Below are positions 1 to 13,300 of a stretch of 64,000 bases of DNA, piece by piece. How positions within the stretch are numbered: position 1 is the first letter of the stretch; each line of letters opens with the position of its first letter. A program made the position numbers and the translations under genes. This DNA is from Chlorokybus atmophyticus (taxonomy: Eukaryota; Streptophyta; Chlorokybophyceae; Chlorokybales; Chlorokybaceae), in NCBI GenBank assembly GCA_009103225.1, contig RHPI01000193.1, positions 675,088 through 739,087 on the forward strand, written 5' to 3'. Below the pieces are notes generated by a model. The model worked only from the letters and a program-made list of their open reading frames with translations. It was not told the DNA's origin and searched no databases.

Positions 1-3000
1 CGTCCGCAAGCACCCGCGCCGCATTCCAAACCTGCTCACAACGGACACAACAACAACATGCGTGCTTCGTAACCCCAGAGGGAGCGTTTGTGGGTGAGGT
101 CAAGACGCACGCAAGGCGGGTTTGCACCCTCACAAGGCGGGCGATTGTAAACCGTTACGCCGCCACCCGCTTTCTCCTTGAAAAACATGTCGGGACATGC
201 ATGTGACCATGCACTTACAAAGGCCGACACAGAAAGCGCGCACATGCACATGAACACGCACATGCAATGCACGTGCATGATTGTAGATGTGTTTGGAGAG
301 CTGGGGAGCTTTGGGGGGTAAAGCAAAGCAAAGCAATTGAATTTGAGCAGAATTAGCATGTGTGCCTTCTGGGTCGTGTGACAATGGGAGAGGGAGTGGT
401 ATAGTTTGAAAGCAGCAGCGGAAGGATCCATGCACTGAATATGATGTAAATATGATAGCACCCCAAGGCAGATACATCCATTGTTTGATACTAGAAATAG
501 CCTATTGTATTTACACAACATACTATGGCTATCATCAACTGAAGCTAGCTGCACAACCATGCTTGTGCCGCCAACAACTGGCTTCTTCTTATTTACGGAC
601 GTGATCAACTTCTTGACGAGGAGGCCAGCGGATTTCATGAACGCTGGCAAATGGGCGTGATCACCTCTAAAAGAGGCGGCCGAGCGGACTCCAGAAACGC
701 TTGCACATTCCATTAGAGCACAACGTCTTCCCGACCGGCCACTGGAGGTAGGCACTACCTGTAGTACGGTACTACATCCAATAGCCGGTGCGGTCAATTT
801 CTTGATACTACTTAGCTGATCAAGAAGGCGTGAGGTGGCACCGACGCTGGCAACTCTGGCCACCATAATGCGAAATAGGCCGCGACGACAATGTCGGCGG
901 CTTCGTGGAGTTGCCACCACACGTTATCACCAACTTTGCGGTTAAGACAAAAGGTATGACGTATTGGAGAATTTCTTTCAAGGAATGCCCTTGAAACGGT
1001 GACACACCACTTGTGATCAACGGGAGGGGTGGTTGCTGGCGCTGCAGGGAATGGGCTGAAGACTGCACAAAGCCGGTCAGCGCTTGGAAGAGCTGCTGCC
1101 ACAGGTGCCATATAGCTACCTACCTCACGCTAAGATCAACCACGTCAAGGTGTGGACAACGCTCAGTGGCAAGAGTCCGCCAAGGTCAATCGCCAACCAG
1201 CATACTGCTCATTCTCGTTCAGCGCCTGCCTACATTGGATTTAAATCAGCTTGAATAAAAATAGTATTGAGGTTTTTTGAAAAATTTATGGAACTACATG
1301 CAAAGGCTCACATCATTACGGTTAAAACAACAATCATAATGAAATTCATTTGTAAATTTTGAGCAATACATTGATTTAATTTGTATTTATCAATAAAGAC
1401 AAATGAACATAAATAAGCATAAAAGTTATGCAACTTCCTACATCATTCGTTTACGCATGCTTAAGTACATGCCCAGCATGTACTTATTGATGTGTTTGCG
1501 ATATACATGCATACCAGTACTTACAAATACATGCATACTATTATTATGCATGTATTCGTAAGCAAACTTTATTATCTGCTACACAAGCCTTCACGCAATC
1601 CGGTTGACAATCACTCTTAAGATGTGCAACATATATTCATGCCATGATTGATCTGTGATGACCGTAGTGTCTACTATACAATCGATGCCATGGCATATAG
1701 GCTTCACGCGTTACGGTAACTTTTATTGATCGGATAAACTGACTTGACAAGTAAGTGCGTAATAACGTCCATCATGATGATAGATGACATCTCAACCTTG
1801 CAACCTTACTCATTGCATCAAACGTGAGACAAAACATGATGATATGCACTTTTCGGTACGATGCACATTGGCACATCACAAAACATCAACGAACGCAATA
1901 CGTTACAATTGTGATAAGATTGAAACACTACACTTTGCGTGCTAGAGTAGAATACATCATAGCGTACAAAAGGCTTCCGCATACTATATAGATCGTCCAG
2001 TAAGAATGTGACATATTTTAACGCACGCGCTTTTCTTTTGATGATCACTCAACTATATGAATTAATGTCGTGACGAGATGAATACGCAATTGATGTGATC
2101 TAACGTGTAATGATATTATTATAGCGTGCAATTGAACTGCACAGATGCCTTACGAGCTGTTATTACGTTATGCTAAGTGTATAGTCAATCATAAACTCAG
2201 CATCAACCTCTTTGCTATGTATAATGCAAGCTATGGTGTCCGAACATGTTGATTAATTGCTACTTGACCAACACTAGCAGCTGATAACTGCTGCTTTTTA
2301 TCCATTATGCTAAACATGCTTTTAGCTAAGCTGTGATGTTATGTACAACATGTTCTACATGTATCAATAACGCGAATCAAAAAGAAAAGATGCAACATCG
2401 GCGCCGTAACAATCGGGCTATGACAATAATGTCACACATAGAAGGAGCCACATGCCATCATTGCATGTCCCATACCCATGTACATGACATAACGAACGCC
2501 ATGTAGCTTTTGCACTTGCGGCGTTCTCCTCGCACTTTAACAGAGCTTGTTAATCATATTACACGTGATACGCAACATTGTATAAGTTTACTACGCAGAC
2601 ACTTATTTACACTCTACCCTCTTAGGGTAGTACCTCTGCGTATGCATGCACATAGCATAGCAATTTTTACCTATTTCTATTAATGATACGGCTACAATTC
2701 AAGCTAGTTTTATAATATATCGGTTGTAGTATATGTTGATGATTGTAATATACTACCATTGCCGCAGAGGTATTATTGTATAATATTATGAGGTACCATC
2801 TCGTATTATTCCATGTTTGCGTTTACACAAGGTATTACGTACTTAAATGACACGGCTACAATACCTGTGCCATGTGACCTTGCTGATTTCATAAATCAAA
2901 TTCAAGTAGTACTTATGCCCTGTGCGCATGATTACAAATTTAGCTTGAACACCGATGGATTGTCATCATGCTTATGTTACGACATGGTTTACATCTGCTC

Positions 3001-3713
3001 GTAATGTTCATCAAAGTTCATCAAGTTAAATCCACATGTAGTGGTTCCTAACAGGATGCTCTGTATCACATCATGTCAAGTTGACATTGCTAACACATGA
3101 CTCTCGCCCACCAGCATGCATACAACAACACGCTTATTGCCTGCATGTTGATGCAAACATATATGATACTTATCACCAATTAGTATCTGAAGGCATGACA
3201 CATACCTGCGGCTATATGTATTGTGGCATTGTGCCGGGCCAGCGAGCTGTCAATTTTGATACAATGCATGTATCTGTTGTTGTGCAAATTCACCACACAG
3301 AACCGCCCATCACCACCAGCATCAGCCTGCCTGATAGCTGACATTACTGCGTGAAAGCTGGCCCCAACGCATCTTTCATAGTGACATAAAGAGTCTGTCG
3401 TATGTCAGCTGTCACAGTGAGTCAAGCACAGGACTATGCAATTGCTACTCCGGAAGAGACTGCCAGGGCACAGTGCGCTTGTGGGTGGCTTCTATGAATA
3501 GTGGCGCCATGACGATCAAGTGTACACACACTTGCAAGCACACATACTCGTGTACATGTGGGCATATCATAGGTACACACATTCACAAGGGTCAGGACTT
3601 GGGGCCGCCATGCATGCATCCATGCATGCATGAAGAAGAGTTGAAGCAGGCGCCAACACAAGGACGAGGACCCAACACACACACGAACTCTTGTCTGTTC
3701 GGGACTTGTAACC
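1..3713. other. Intergenic region with no supported gene
   Basis: Open frames here are short or lie in repeat-rich sequence and match no family I recognise. Positions 1260 to about 3000 are AT-rich. A small hairpin lies at 2614-2630, and a 10-bp inverted pair lies at 2631-2640 and 2763-2772. The stretch 3500-3700 is rich in CA/GT and GCATGCAT motifs like the introns elsewhere. It probably contains the promoter of the phytocyanin-domain gene that starts at 3750, but I see no clear core-promoter element. Confidence 0.5.
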
Positions 3714-3749
3714 ATGCAACAGCCTGGGCGTGCTTCCTCTTTGAGAGAC

Positions 3750-4859
3750 ATGCATTCCAGGCTATTTTCCCCTCTCCTCCTTCTCCTCTTCTTGCTGCTT
3801 CCCCTGCATGGCACCCTAGCCAAGGTGGCCGTCGTGGGCGACGATAGCTGGACTATCCAGGAGGGCAGGCCGGACTACCAGGTAGAGAGTGTGTGTGCGC
3901 GCGTGTGCATTGATTGTGCATGCATGTTGGGGTGTGCTCTCGTTAGCTTAGGACGTATACACTGGGAAAACAAGATATACACGCAGCAGACGGCGCACAC
4001 ACACACACACACGCTGGCACGCTCTGCATGCTTTTACAGACACGCACAAGCACACGAACGCACGCACAATCACGTGTTCACCCCCCCCACCCCCACCGAC
4101 ACACAGCTACACCTGTAGCTACCTAACTGCGTCTCAGGAGTCTGTGCTGTGTTCCTGTCCAGGCTTGGGCGGACATCAACGCACCGTTTGCGGCGGGCGA
4201 CACGCTGGTCTTCAACTACCAACCGCCAGGTACGAGCGAGCAAGCGCGGCTTGTTGTGTTGAGGCTGCACGCCGTTGGCTCAACCTAACTTTTCATGCAA
4301 GGCAATGGCAATGACTTCGAAGTTGACAACATGTCTGCACGCGTGTGTGTTCAGGTGTTAATTACACGGTGTTTCTTGCGCGTAGCAACGCTACCGTCGC
4401 GCAGTTCTGCGCATTGAATGGCTTCCTCTTAGCAGGCAAGGCTAGCACTACTAATCACTACTCACTGCTGCCCCTGTTTCTTCATGAGTTTTTCTCACTC
4501 ACTTCCTCATGTCTGATGTTTGTTGTTTTCAATTGATACACACGCAGGGTCGCAAGCCACGGCCCCCTTCCAGTTCAACTGGACCGTGCCTTCCGATGGC
4601 CAGTTCAACGTCACCTCCATCATACAGGGTACGTGACACTGCTATGCAGACACACACACCTTGTCCAGCAACAATACTACATTTTTACAACAAACACACG
4701 TGCACACAAGATGCACACCTAATCGGTTTTATGTATAGTACCTGTGTCTAGCAGATGAAATGCTTATGTCTAGCAGGTACATGCGCATGATATGCACACA
4801 TACCGTGTCTGAATTTGTCTAGCAGATACACACATACTTCACAAGCGCACGCACACATA

Positions 4860-4900
<41 letters not shown>

Positions 4901-7044
4901 CCACACAGGCCAGTGCCTCTCCGGCCTCCGCTTCTTTTTCGTGGCCCTCCCCGCCCCCGCCCCCGCCGCCGCTCCCGCCCCGGGCCCAGTCCCCCTTGCC
5001 CCTCCTCCTGTCCCCCCAGGACCTGTCCCAACTCCAGGACCAGCTCCCACTCCTGGACCTGGCCCAGCTCCTCCTGGTGCTGCTCCTGAACTTGGTCCTC
5101 CTGGACTGGCCCCAACTGCCGGTCCTGCTCCTGTACTCGGTCCTGTTGCAGGTCCTGTGCCAGGGTTTGGTCTTGTCCCCCCGAGTCCTGGACCTGGTCC
5201 TGTGCTCGAGCCGAGTCCTGCGCCAGCTCCTGCGCCGGTGCCGCCCGTGCTCGCGGCTCCAGGGGGACGAAGTGAGTGGTGGTAGTGTGTTGGTGATGTT
5301 ATTGAGGAGCTTTTCTGCTTATGTGTGTTTGGTGAATGTGTGCGTGGCTGCTTGTGTGCAGGCTGCAATGTGACGCAGGGCTTCTTTCTGCCGGATGGGA
5401 CGGGACCGCTGCAAGTCACTTTCGGGTTCAATACAGCGGGTACGTTACTTGTAGTAACCCTGCATTTGCACGCGCACACACAGACGCATGCTTACATGCA
5501 GACACGCCCAAACACGCACACTTGCATATACTCGCAAGCGCACATGTACACTCCCGCGCATCGTACGCATGCGTTTGCACAGCAACACCCACTCACCTAC
5601 CCACCCACCCCGCCTCTGACAGACAACGGCACCAACCTCACCTACACGGTCTCTCGCCCTCCCTCCTCCCTCTTCCCCCTCCAGTTCTTCAAGGTCGAGG
5701 TGGACGACTTGCTCCCCGTCAACACCTCCCTCATCACCTGGGGCCCCATGACCAACCCCAACAACAGCGTCAACGTGCTCCTCATCAACGGCAGCAACTT
5801 CTTCCAGTGGAACTTCGGCTTCGCATCAGAGATGGATGATACAACAATAGAGTATTCGGTACTCTTGCCGGATGATAGGAGCCTGCTGCTGGCGCCGGTG
5901 GGAGTGGCGGTGCAGACCAATACCTCGCAAACGGCCGAGACGCTGTTTAATGGGAGCGTATGTGGGTTTGCACCATTCCCGGAGTTCCTGTTTGCGCCCC
6001 CGAGCCTGGGACCCGGTGTGGGTCCTAGCCTGGGTCCCAGCCCGGGACCCAGCTTGGGGCCAAGTCTGGGCCCCGGCCCGGGACCTGGACCTAGCTTAGG
6101 GCCTGGTTTGGGACCCAGCCTGGGGCCGGGACCTAGTCCTGCGGGTGCGCCTGGTGTGGAAGGTCCCCTTGCTGGTCCCGGGCCTGCACCGGGACCGGGA
6201 TCGGGATCGGGATTGGGACCTGCACCTGGACCATCTGTACCAAGTGAGTGAGACACTTAAACCTATATACACGTGTGTGTATGCGTGTCTGCGTGAGTGC
6301 GTGTACGCTCATATTGGCGCTCTCTCTGCGTGCGTGTGTGTGTGTGTGTGTGTGTGTGTCACAGGTTGTGACTTCAACGTCATGCTGTTGGGCCCGAACA
6401 TATCGGACTTTACCGTATCATTCATGCCTGAGGTGCTGACCAACACCAGCAACGCCACGTACACGGTCTCGCGCAACACTAGCAGCCCATTCCCGCTAAA
6501 CATCGCCTTCTTCAAGGTGATGTTGTGTCAAGTTGTAAAGATATGGACTGGTATCGTACATGACACACACATGATGGCTTCAGGTTGAGGTGGATGATGT
6601 GTTCCCCACACCGGTGAACTTATCGACCTTCCCGTGGGGTCCGAAAAGCAACGGCATCAGCAACAATACGGCCAACTACCTGCTCATCAATGGCACGAAC
6701 TTCTTTCAGGTGACTGCACTGTGCGAGCTGACACACAAACACACACACACACACACGCGCGCGCGCGTGCACACGCACACACTCTATGCAGTGGAACTTT
6801 GGTTTCAACACCACCACCGACAACCAAACCACCTTCTTCGTGGAGCTTCCTGAGACCAACCTGAGCATCATCAACAGGCAACTGCAGGTGTGTGCATATA
6901 TGTGTGTTTGCCGCTGTGTCACCCCACTCAACTCCCTTCACTCACTGCCATCTGATACATAATGTATTGTGTCTGCAGGTCCAAACTGCTGTGATAAACG
7001 GAACACTCATCAACGGGACCATATGCGGGTTCGGCCCGCCGTGA
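3750..7044 (+). CDS. Secreted phytocyanin-domain protein with two copies of an unrecognised domain
   Basis: Eleven exons: 3750-3881, 4163-4229, 4355-4435, 4548-4628, 4909-5271, 5362-5439, 5623-6243, 6365-6516, 6584-6709, 6792-6887, 6979-7044 (620 aa). The start at 3750 puts a leucine-rich signal peptide at the N-terminus; an in-frame ATG at 3714 would add 12 residues. Residues ~26-130 are a phytocyanin (cupredoxin) fold with GDTLVFNY, but the copper ligands are replaced (Y70, S117, Q122), while the disulfide pair C85/C123 remains. A Pro/Ala/Gly-rich linker follows (~137-241). Then come a Cys-bounded domain (~243-395), a second linker of LGPGPS-like repeats, and a second copy of the domain (~475-620). 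Both copies share TYTVSR, FFKVEVDD, LLINGxNFFQWNFGF and a terminal CGF, and are rich in N-glycosylation sequons. The product is probably extracellular or wall-associated. Intron 3 has a GC donor. The last two-thirds has no family I can name. Confidence 0.85.
4862..4897 (+). repeat. (CT)n microsatellite acting as polypyrimidine tract
   Basis: About 18 CT units end just before the TTATCCACACAG acceptor of exon 5 of the phytocyanin-domain gene. They therefore form the polypyrimidine tract of that intron. Confidence 0.9.
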
Positions 7045-7384
7045 CGAGCAGATTGTGTAGCCTTTGGCCCAATGTGTTGTTAATCTTGTAAGTACAGTGC
7101 AGTGAATAAATAGGAACAGGGATGGGGACCTCACACACACTTTGTAAGATATGGACTTGAATGTTGTTGGGCTGTGCTCTCTCTGTTTGCGTTGTGTGTT
7201 GTTTCCTGGTGATGTTAGTTTCATTGCCTGTTGCTTGCTGTGCTGTCTCTCTTTTGCTGAATTCCCCTTAGAATTGACCAGTATACTCCACATGTGCGTG
7301 TACACATATGTCAACATAGCGATTTTCATGCACATATACAGATGCGTTTGTGTATTTGTCAATGTCCAGAAAGTAAAACCCTTC

Positions 7385-10300
7385 CTACTGTTGCCTCCGC
7401 CGCGCCACGAATGGCACCCCGAGCCTCTGCGAGTAACTCGCCAACATCTTCTCATACTCTGCACACACATACACATACACATCTCGTGAGTGTCTGTTGG
7501 TATGATGGTGCGGGACGGTACCCAGACTTGACCATCATCCAATCAACTGAGACCTTGTATACAAACACACTGCAGTTGACTGTGTGCGTATGTGCGTGCG
7601 CACACGCGCGCGTGCGTGTACATTGTGTCCACGTGTATATTGTGTCGCGGTTGCACACTGCTGTGCGTGCATGCATGTCACAGCCATATACACGACTGCA
7701 CTACCCCACACGCATTCTCCTCACCTTTACAGGCCCTCTTCAGTTCGCCATGTTCCCCCTTCATCTCCTCGATCTCCTCGAAAAACGCCGGGTCCAGGGC
7801 CGCGAGGTCCTTCTCAAGCTGCCCGTTGCGTGCACGCAAAGAACGCACCTCCTCCACCATGGAGGACCACTCGCGCGACAATTGATGGGCGTTCAACGGA
7901 GGAGTGGACATGGACGAGTCTCTTGAGGTTTGTACAGGGGATGACTCGAGGTCGAAGAGACGCTTGCGAAGCCTTCTTAGCTGTGTGGAAGCAAGCAAAG
8001 CGAAATTGCGAGGCGTTGAGAAAGGTGTTAAGCTGTTTGACACAGACACACACGCACGCGCGCGCGCGCGTGTGCACACACTTTGGTACTACTTTGCGGA
8101 CCAAGATGTAAATATGTGTGGTGCACGCACGCATGCACCGGGTACTTGCTTGATGTGTATCATCATCTCACCTCTGCCACCATTGCGTCCCTCTCTCCTT
8201 CACCCTCATCGCCCTCCCTCTCCTCCTCTTCCCTATCCCGCCCCTCAAGCTCCCTCTCTCGCTCCTCCAACTCACGCTCTCGGGCCGACAGCGCCTCCCG
8301 CAGCTCATCTCCCTCATCACGCGCCGCATCTGCAAGGTGGAGTGTGAGAGTGTTGGTGTGTTGTTGGTTGGTGAAGTGTTGGGGTGTTGTGGTGTACCTT
8401 TGGTCTGGGCGAGGTCGGCGCGGGTGGACTGGAGCGCCTGCTCGAGCTTGGCGCAGGCGTGCTTGAGAGCTTCGTTGCTTGCGTGCTCCTGTCGTCACAA
8501 CACATCAGCAACATGTATCAGTGAATCAGGTATTCAATCACCCCTTGTTGCAATACTCACTCTAGTGTGCGCACAACAAGGTGCGTGCGAGAGATCAAGT
8601 AGCACGTACCTGAGCCAGTCTCGCCCGCAGACGCTCGTATCGCTCTTGCGTTTGCGCGGCCTGACTCACGATGCTCTCACGGGTGGCATCGCGCCTTCGC
8701 AACCTCGACACCTATACAGCAAAACACGTTGAAGCCAACATATACAACAATACACAACATGCACACATGCACGCGCACGCCAATACGCACTTATGCACAC
8801 ACACACGCAAATGCACACAAGGGCGGTTCCGTGTGCGCGCACGCGCGTGCACACGCACGTTCGGTCAACATACACAACTCTTCAAGTCTAATGTTGACTC
8901 AACAAAAATTAGTCAATCAACCAGACGATCAAACATTCAGTGTTTTACCTCGTCTTCCAGAGCTTCCACCTTCTGAAGCCTCAGCTGCTGACTCTTATTC
9001 ACCGCGTGGGCGTTCTTGAGCTTGTCGATCTCTCCGCGCTGGGCGTTGATAACTGCGGCAGCACCGACACAAAGAGAGTTAACAAACACATCATCGAATC
9101 ATGTGTCATGTTCCAACTGAATCAAACCAACACACCTTCGTGTAGGCCTCGCAAGGAGCCATCACTGTGTTGTGTGTCGTTGTGTTGGGAGGAGGAACCC
9201 AACATCTCTCCTGTTTGCACAGCGAACTCCTCCTCATCGCCAAAGTTGTCACCAACGTTGCCACTCGCTGCCGCGCGCTCCCGCAGCGACATGTTGTGGC
9301 TGTCTTGTTGCTGTTGTTGTTGTTGTTGGTGGTGGTGGTGCTGCTGTTGCTGCTGCTGTTGATGTTGATGTTGTTGTTGGCGTGTGGAAGCCAGCTGGCG
9401 CTCTAGAAGCTGCACGCAGTGCTCGGCGCGCACGCGCTTCTTGTCGCTCTCGGCAAGCTCCCCTCTCAACTGTGATGTATGTGTGTGTATGTGCGTGTGC
9501 GCGTGCATACACACACCATATTCCAACACGTTCACATACCTGTGAGAGTTGCTTTTGCAGGCCGTCAACCTGCCTCTGCACTCGCTTCTCCTGCGCCCAC
9601 TTGCCAACGCTCTCCATGGCAGAAACCTCCTCCTCCTCATCACCTATCAACCACTCCATCACGAATTCCACCCACCCACTCGCACATTCCACCCACCCAC
9701 ACACGCACGCACACTGCCCTCACCTGCATCAGTTGGTCCAACCGCATCACCACCCTCTTGCTCAGCCCCCAAAGACGAGGACTTCTTCTGGCTGCGTGCC
9801 ATCAGCACCTGACCCAAGCGAACGTCAATAACTCTAACTCTTCGATGAGAATCGGATTGAATCATGTTTTGGGTGATTGAGAGGGTGTGTGAGTGTTATC
9901 TCTCACACACCTTTATCCTCTTCTCTAGCTCTGGGACGCGCGGGTCCCCCTTAGCCTCGCGCCCGAGGCGCTCGAGCTCCTCTCGGGCCTTGGCCGCAGA
10001 GTCCCTACGATGTGGTGTGGGGTGAGTCAGGAAGGAAGCAACCTTTTACTTCTAGAGGTTGTTGCTTTGCAAAAACAGTGGAAGTGACTAGCATGAGCAG
10101 GAGAGGGTGCAGTAATGTGTAGTAGCAACAGTGGTAGTTGGAGTTGAAGTAGTAGTAGTTGAAGCAGTACAAGTAGTAGAAACAGAGTAGAAATAGGGTA
10201 GAAAACTGTTGTGATAGTTGAAGTAATAGCAGTAGTAGTTGTAGACGACGTAGAAGTAGTTGTAGGAGTAGAATGTAGCAGTTAAAGTAGTACTACAACA

Positions 10301-13300
10301 ACTTTTACTTCTACTTCCATCAGATAATAAAGGTAGAACTATAAATAGTAGTAGTAGAAGTGGTAGTAGATGCAGTTCAAGTACTGACTTGCTTCACGTG
10401 CAAAAGGCCAGGACAACATTTATAGCCCACATCCAGCACGTAGGCAGGCACACCCGCACGCCAACGCACACGCGCACACGCACGTGCATGCACAAACTTA
10501 CATGCAAACACATGCAAACACACTCTTACTTGGTCACACGTATCGACTTCCGTTCCCTCGCCAGTGCCGCCTGCGCCCGTCCGAGCGCTTCCCTTTGCGC
10601 ATTGAATCCAACCTCTTTAGCTTGAAGCTCATCTCTCATCCTCTGTAACAAGATCATTATAAAGATGAGCGGTTATCCTTGACACAAGTGTATGTCACAA
10701 GTCCACTTGCTTGAAGCTCTTTGCGGGTGGTTGACAGCTCCATGTGCGCAGCGTCGAGCTGCTGAGACAGCGCGGGGACCTGAGCACGAAGCTGGTGGAG
10801 CTTGTCCTCCTGCGAGTTGTTGTTGTTGTTGTTGTTGCTGTTGTTACTGATTCTGTTGCTGTGGACAACACACAGCAAACAAACACACAAACACACACAC
10901 ACACACACAGCAAAGTGTATGCAACTCACCTGCATGTCATATATCATCGCATCGCTCGCTCGTATGGTACCGTCCACTTTGTCCTGCTCAAACCACTCAG
11001 CCTCAACACATGACACGCACGCACGCACGCACGCACGCACGCACACACGCACGCTCTCTCTCCTCTCTCACCTTGAGTGCGGAAGCGAGTCTTCCCTCCA
11101 GCTCCCGCACCGCGTCCCTCAGCAGCCGCAGCGTCCTCGCGCCGGCGCCGACGCTGGAGGAGGAGTGGGAGGACGACAGGGCCCTAAAAGCTGCTGGAAG
11201 GGCCTGAGAGGGAAGAGAGTGCGTGTGGGGGTGGGTACGTGATGATGGGTCACTATCACTATCACTATCACTATCACTATCACTATCACTGTCACTGTCA
11301 CTGTCACAGTCGCTTACCCTTTCGGACTGCGTGTGCGTAAGTATGTCCCGCAGCTGCCTCTCCCTCTCCTCCAGCGCACTCCTCAGCTCCCTCACAACAA
11401 CATCATCCCTCTCCCCCTCCCCCTCAGCAGCTGTCGTTGTTACTGTTGTTGTGTTTGCTTTCACCATCGCCCTCTCCCGCCACATAGCAGTCTGCTCCTC
11501 CTGCCTCCTCAAAGCCTCCACAAGCCTCTCCACACTCACATTATCTCTCTCATCCTTTTCATCACCAGCTTCACCCACTCTATTCAACTCCTCTCTCAAT
11601 CGCTCCCTCTCCCTCTCTCTCAACCCCTCAATCTCCTTCATCAAGTCCCTCACTCTCTCACTCTCACTGGTGTTGTTGTTGTCCAATCGCGAGGCCAACA
11701 CGCCACGCAAGCGAGTGCACTCGGCGTCGGAGGCGGCTAAGGCAGATTTGAGACGGGTCATAGCGGCCTCGGCGGCGAGCTTGACCTGAGAAGAGTGTGT
11801 GAGTGCACACGCATGGGTGGGTAGTGTGGTTGTGTGCATGTGCGCCCGCATGTGAATGTTGGACTTGTCAATATTGTAGTTGTTGGACTTCTCACCTGTT
11901 TGATCGCATTATCTGCTGCCGGTAGGCTCCCCTTCATCTCCTCCATCCTCTCCTTCATCTCATCTCTCTCCTGTTTCACCCACCCCACGCCACCCCACCA
12001 TCCTTCAGAACAAACCCCACATACACGTTGCCTATCTCCACCATCAAGCGTCTCAGTCTCACCTGTCTGAGCGTGTCCGCTTCGATCTGCACGCATCGAA
12101 CGCGATCGGAGGCGCTGGATAATTCAGAGCGAAGGGAGGAGGCGTCGGCCTGGGCGGTGCGGAGGTGGTGGGAATGGACCTGGATGGGAAGGGGTTGAAA
12201 TGTTGGGGGCGGAGGTTGGTGATGGGGTATGGGAGGGGCGCATGCGAGTGCGTTGCATGTGTATGGGCAAAGACACACGCACACGCACACGCACGCACAG
12301 CAATCTACCTCCGCTCGTGCGTTTGCCTCATCCGCCGCCCTCTTCTCCAAAGCGATCTCCCTCTCCAATTCCGCCACTCTCCTTGCATACCCTCTACTAT
12401 TATCAACACGTTGTTGTTCCCTCCTCTCCCTCTCCCTCTCTCTCTCCCTCTCCCTCTCCCTCTCTCCTTCCCTCCTCTCAACATCTCTCCTCTCACGCTC
12501 CCTCTCCCTTCTCTCTGTTTGTACAGACCTTTGCAGCTCCTCAAGCTGCTCTTCCAAGGAAGCACATTGCTCGCGCCAGTGGCTCACCTGAACAAAAGGT
12601 GTGTGTGGGTGTGCGTGTGCATGGGTGGGTGGTTATGTGTGTGTGTGTGTGTTGATAGTGAGGCTTACCTCCACAGCACTTGTCTGGGGTTCAGCTGCTG
12701 ATATCTGCATCTTTAAGACTTGCTCTCTTAGCGCCACAGCCTTCTTCACAGCATCCGCAGCCGACCCTGAGATTGACACATCAGCACACCGTAAACAAAA
12801 AACACACAGTCTCACACACATGGAAAGAATACCAACTCTCTCTTTATGATACATAGACCACCCGCTTGCCTGCGAGTATCGCCCGCACATCGGCGATATA
12901 CTGCCTCATGAGCTCGCTATCCTCGCCATCTCCCCCCATCGCCCTCTCCTCCTTCCTCGCCAGCGACGCCTGCATGACACACATGTGACTACTACTACTG
13001 TCTTGTCTATGCTTTTCTATCTCATATCTTTCTCCCTTACGTGCATCCGGTCGAGTGTGGTTCTACCCAGCAAGGCTTCGATATCGCTCTCGAGGGCGTC
13101 CAGCACCGCGCGGACGGGCTTGGGGGACGACATGGTCATGGTTGGGGCCGTGAACTTGCCGGTCTGGCCGGCCTCGATGTCGAGACGGGCCAAGACCTGT
13201 GTGATATGGAGTTCAAGCACATCAGTATGTGTATGTTGGGATGGGATTACGATGCGTGTGTGTCTGTGTGTGCGAGTAGTGCAACGTGTCTCTCTCTCTG

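Noticed and set aside
36-920. A 294-aa minus-strand open frame at the window start
   Set aside because: No recognisable domain, no splice-compatible continuation, and low-complexity Met/Cys-rich content typical of chance frames.
4748-5479. A 243-aa minus-strand Gly/Pro-rich frame
   Set aside because: It is the antisense shadow of the Pro/Ala linker in the phytocyanin-domain gene.
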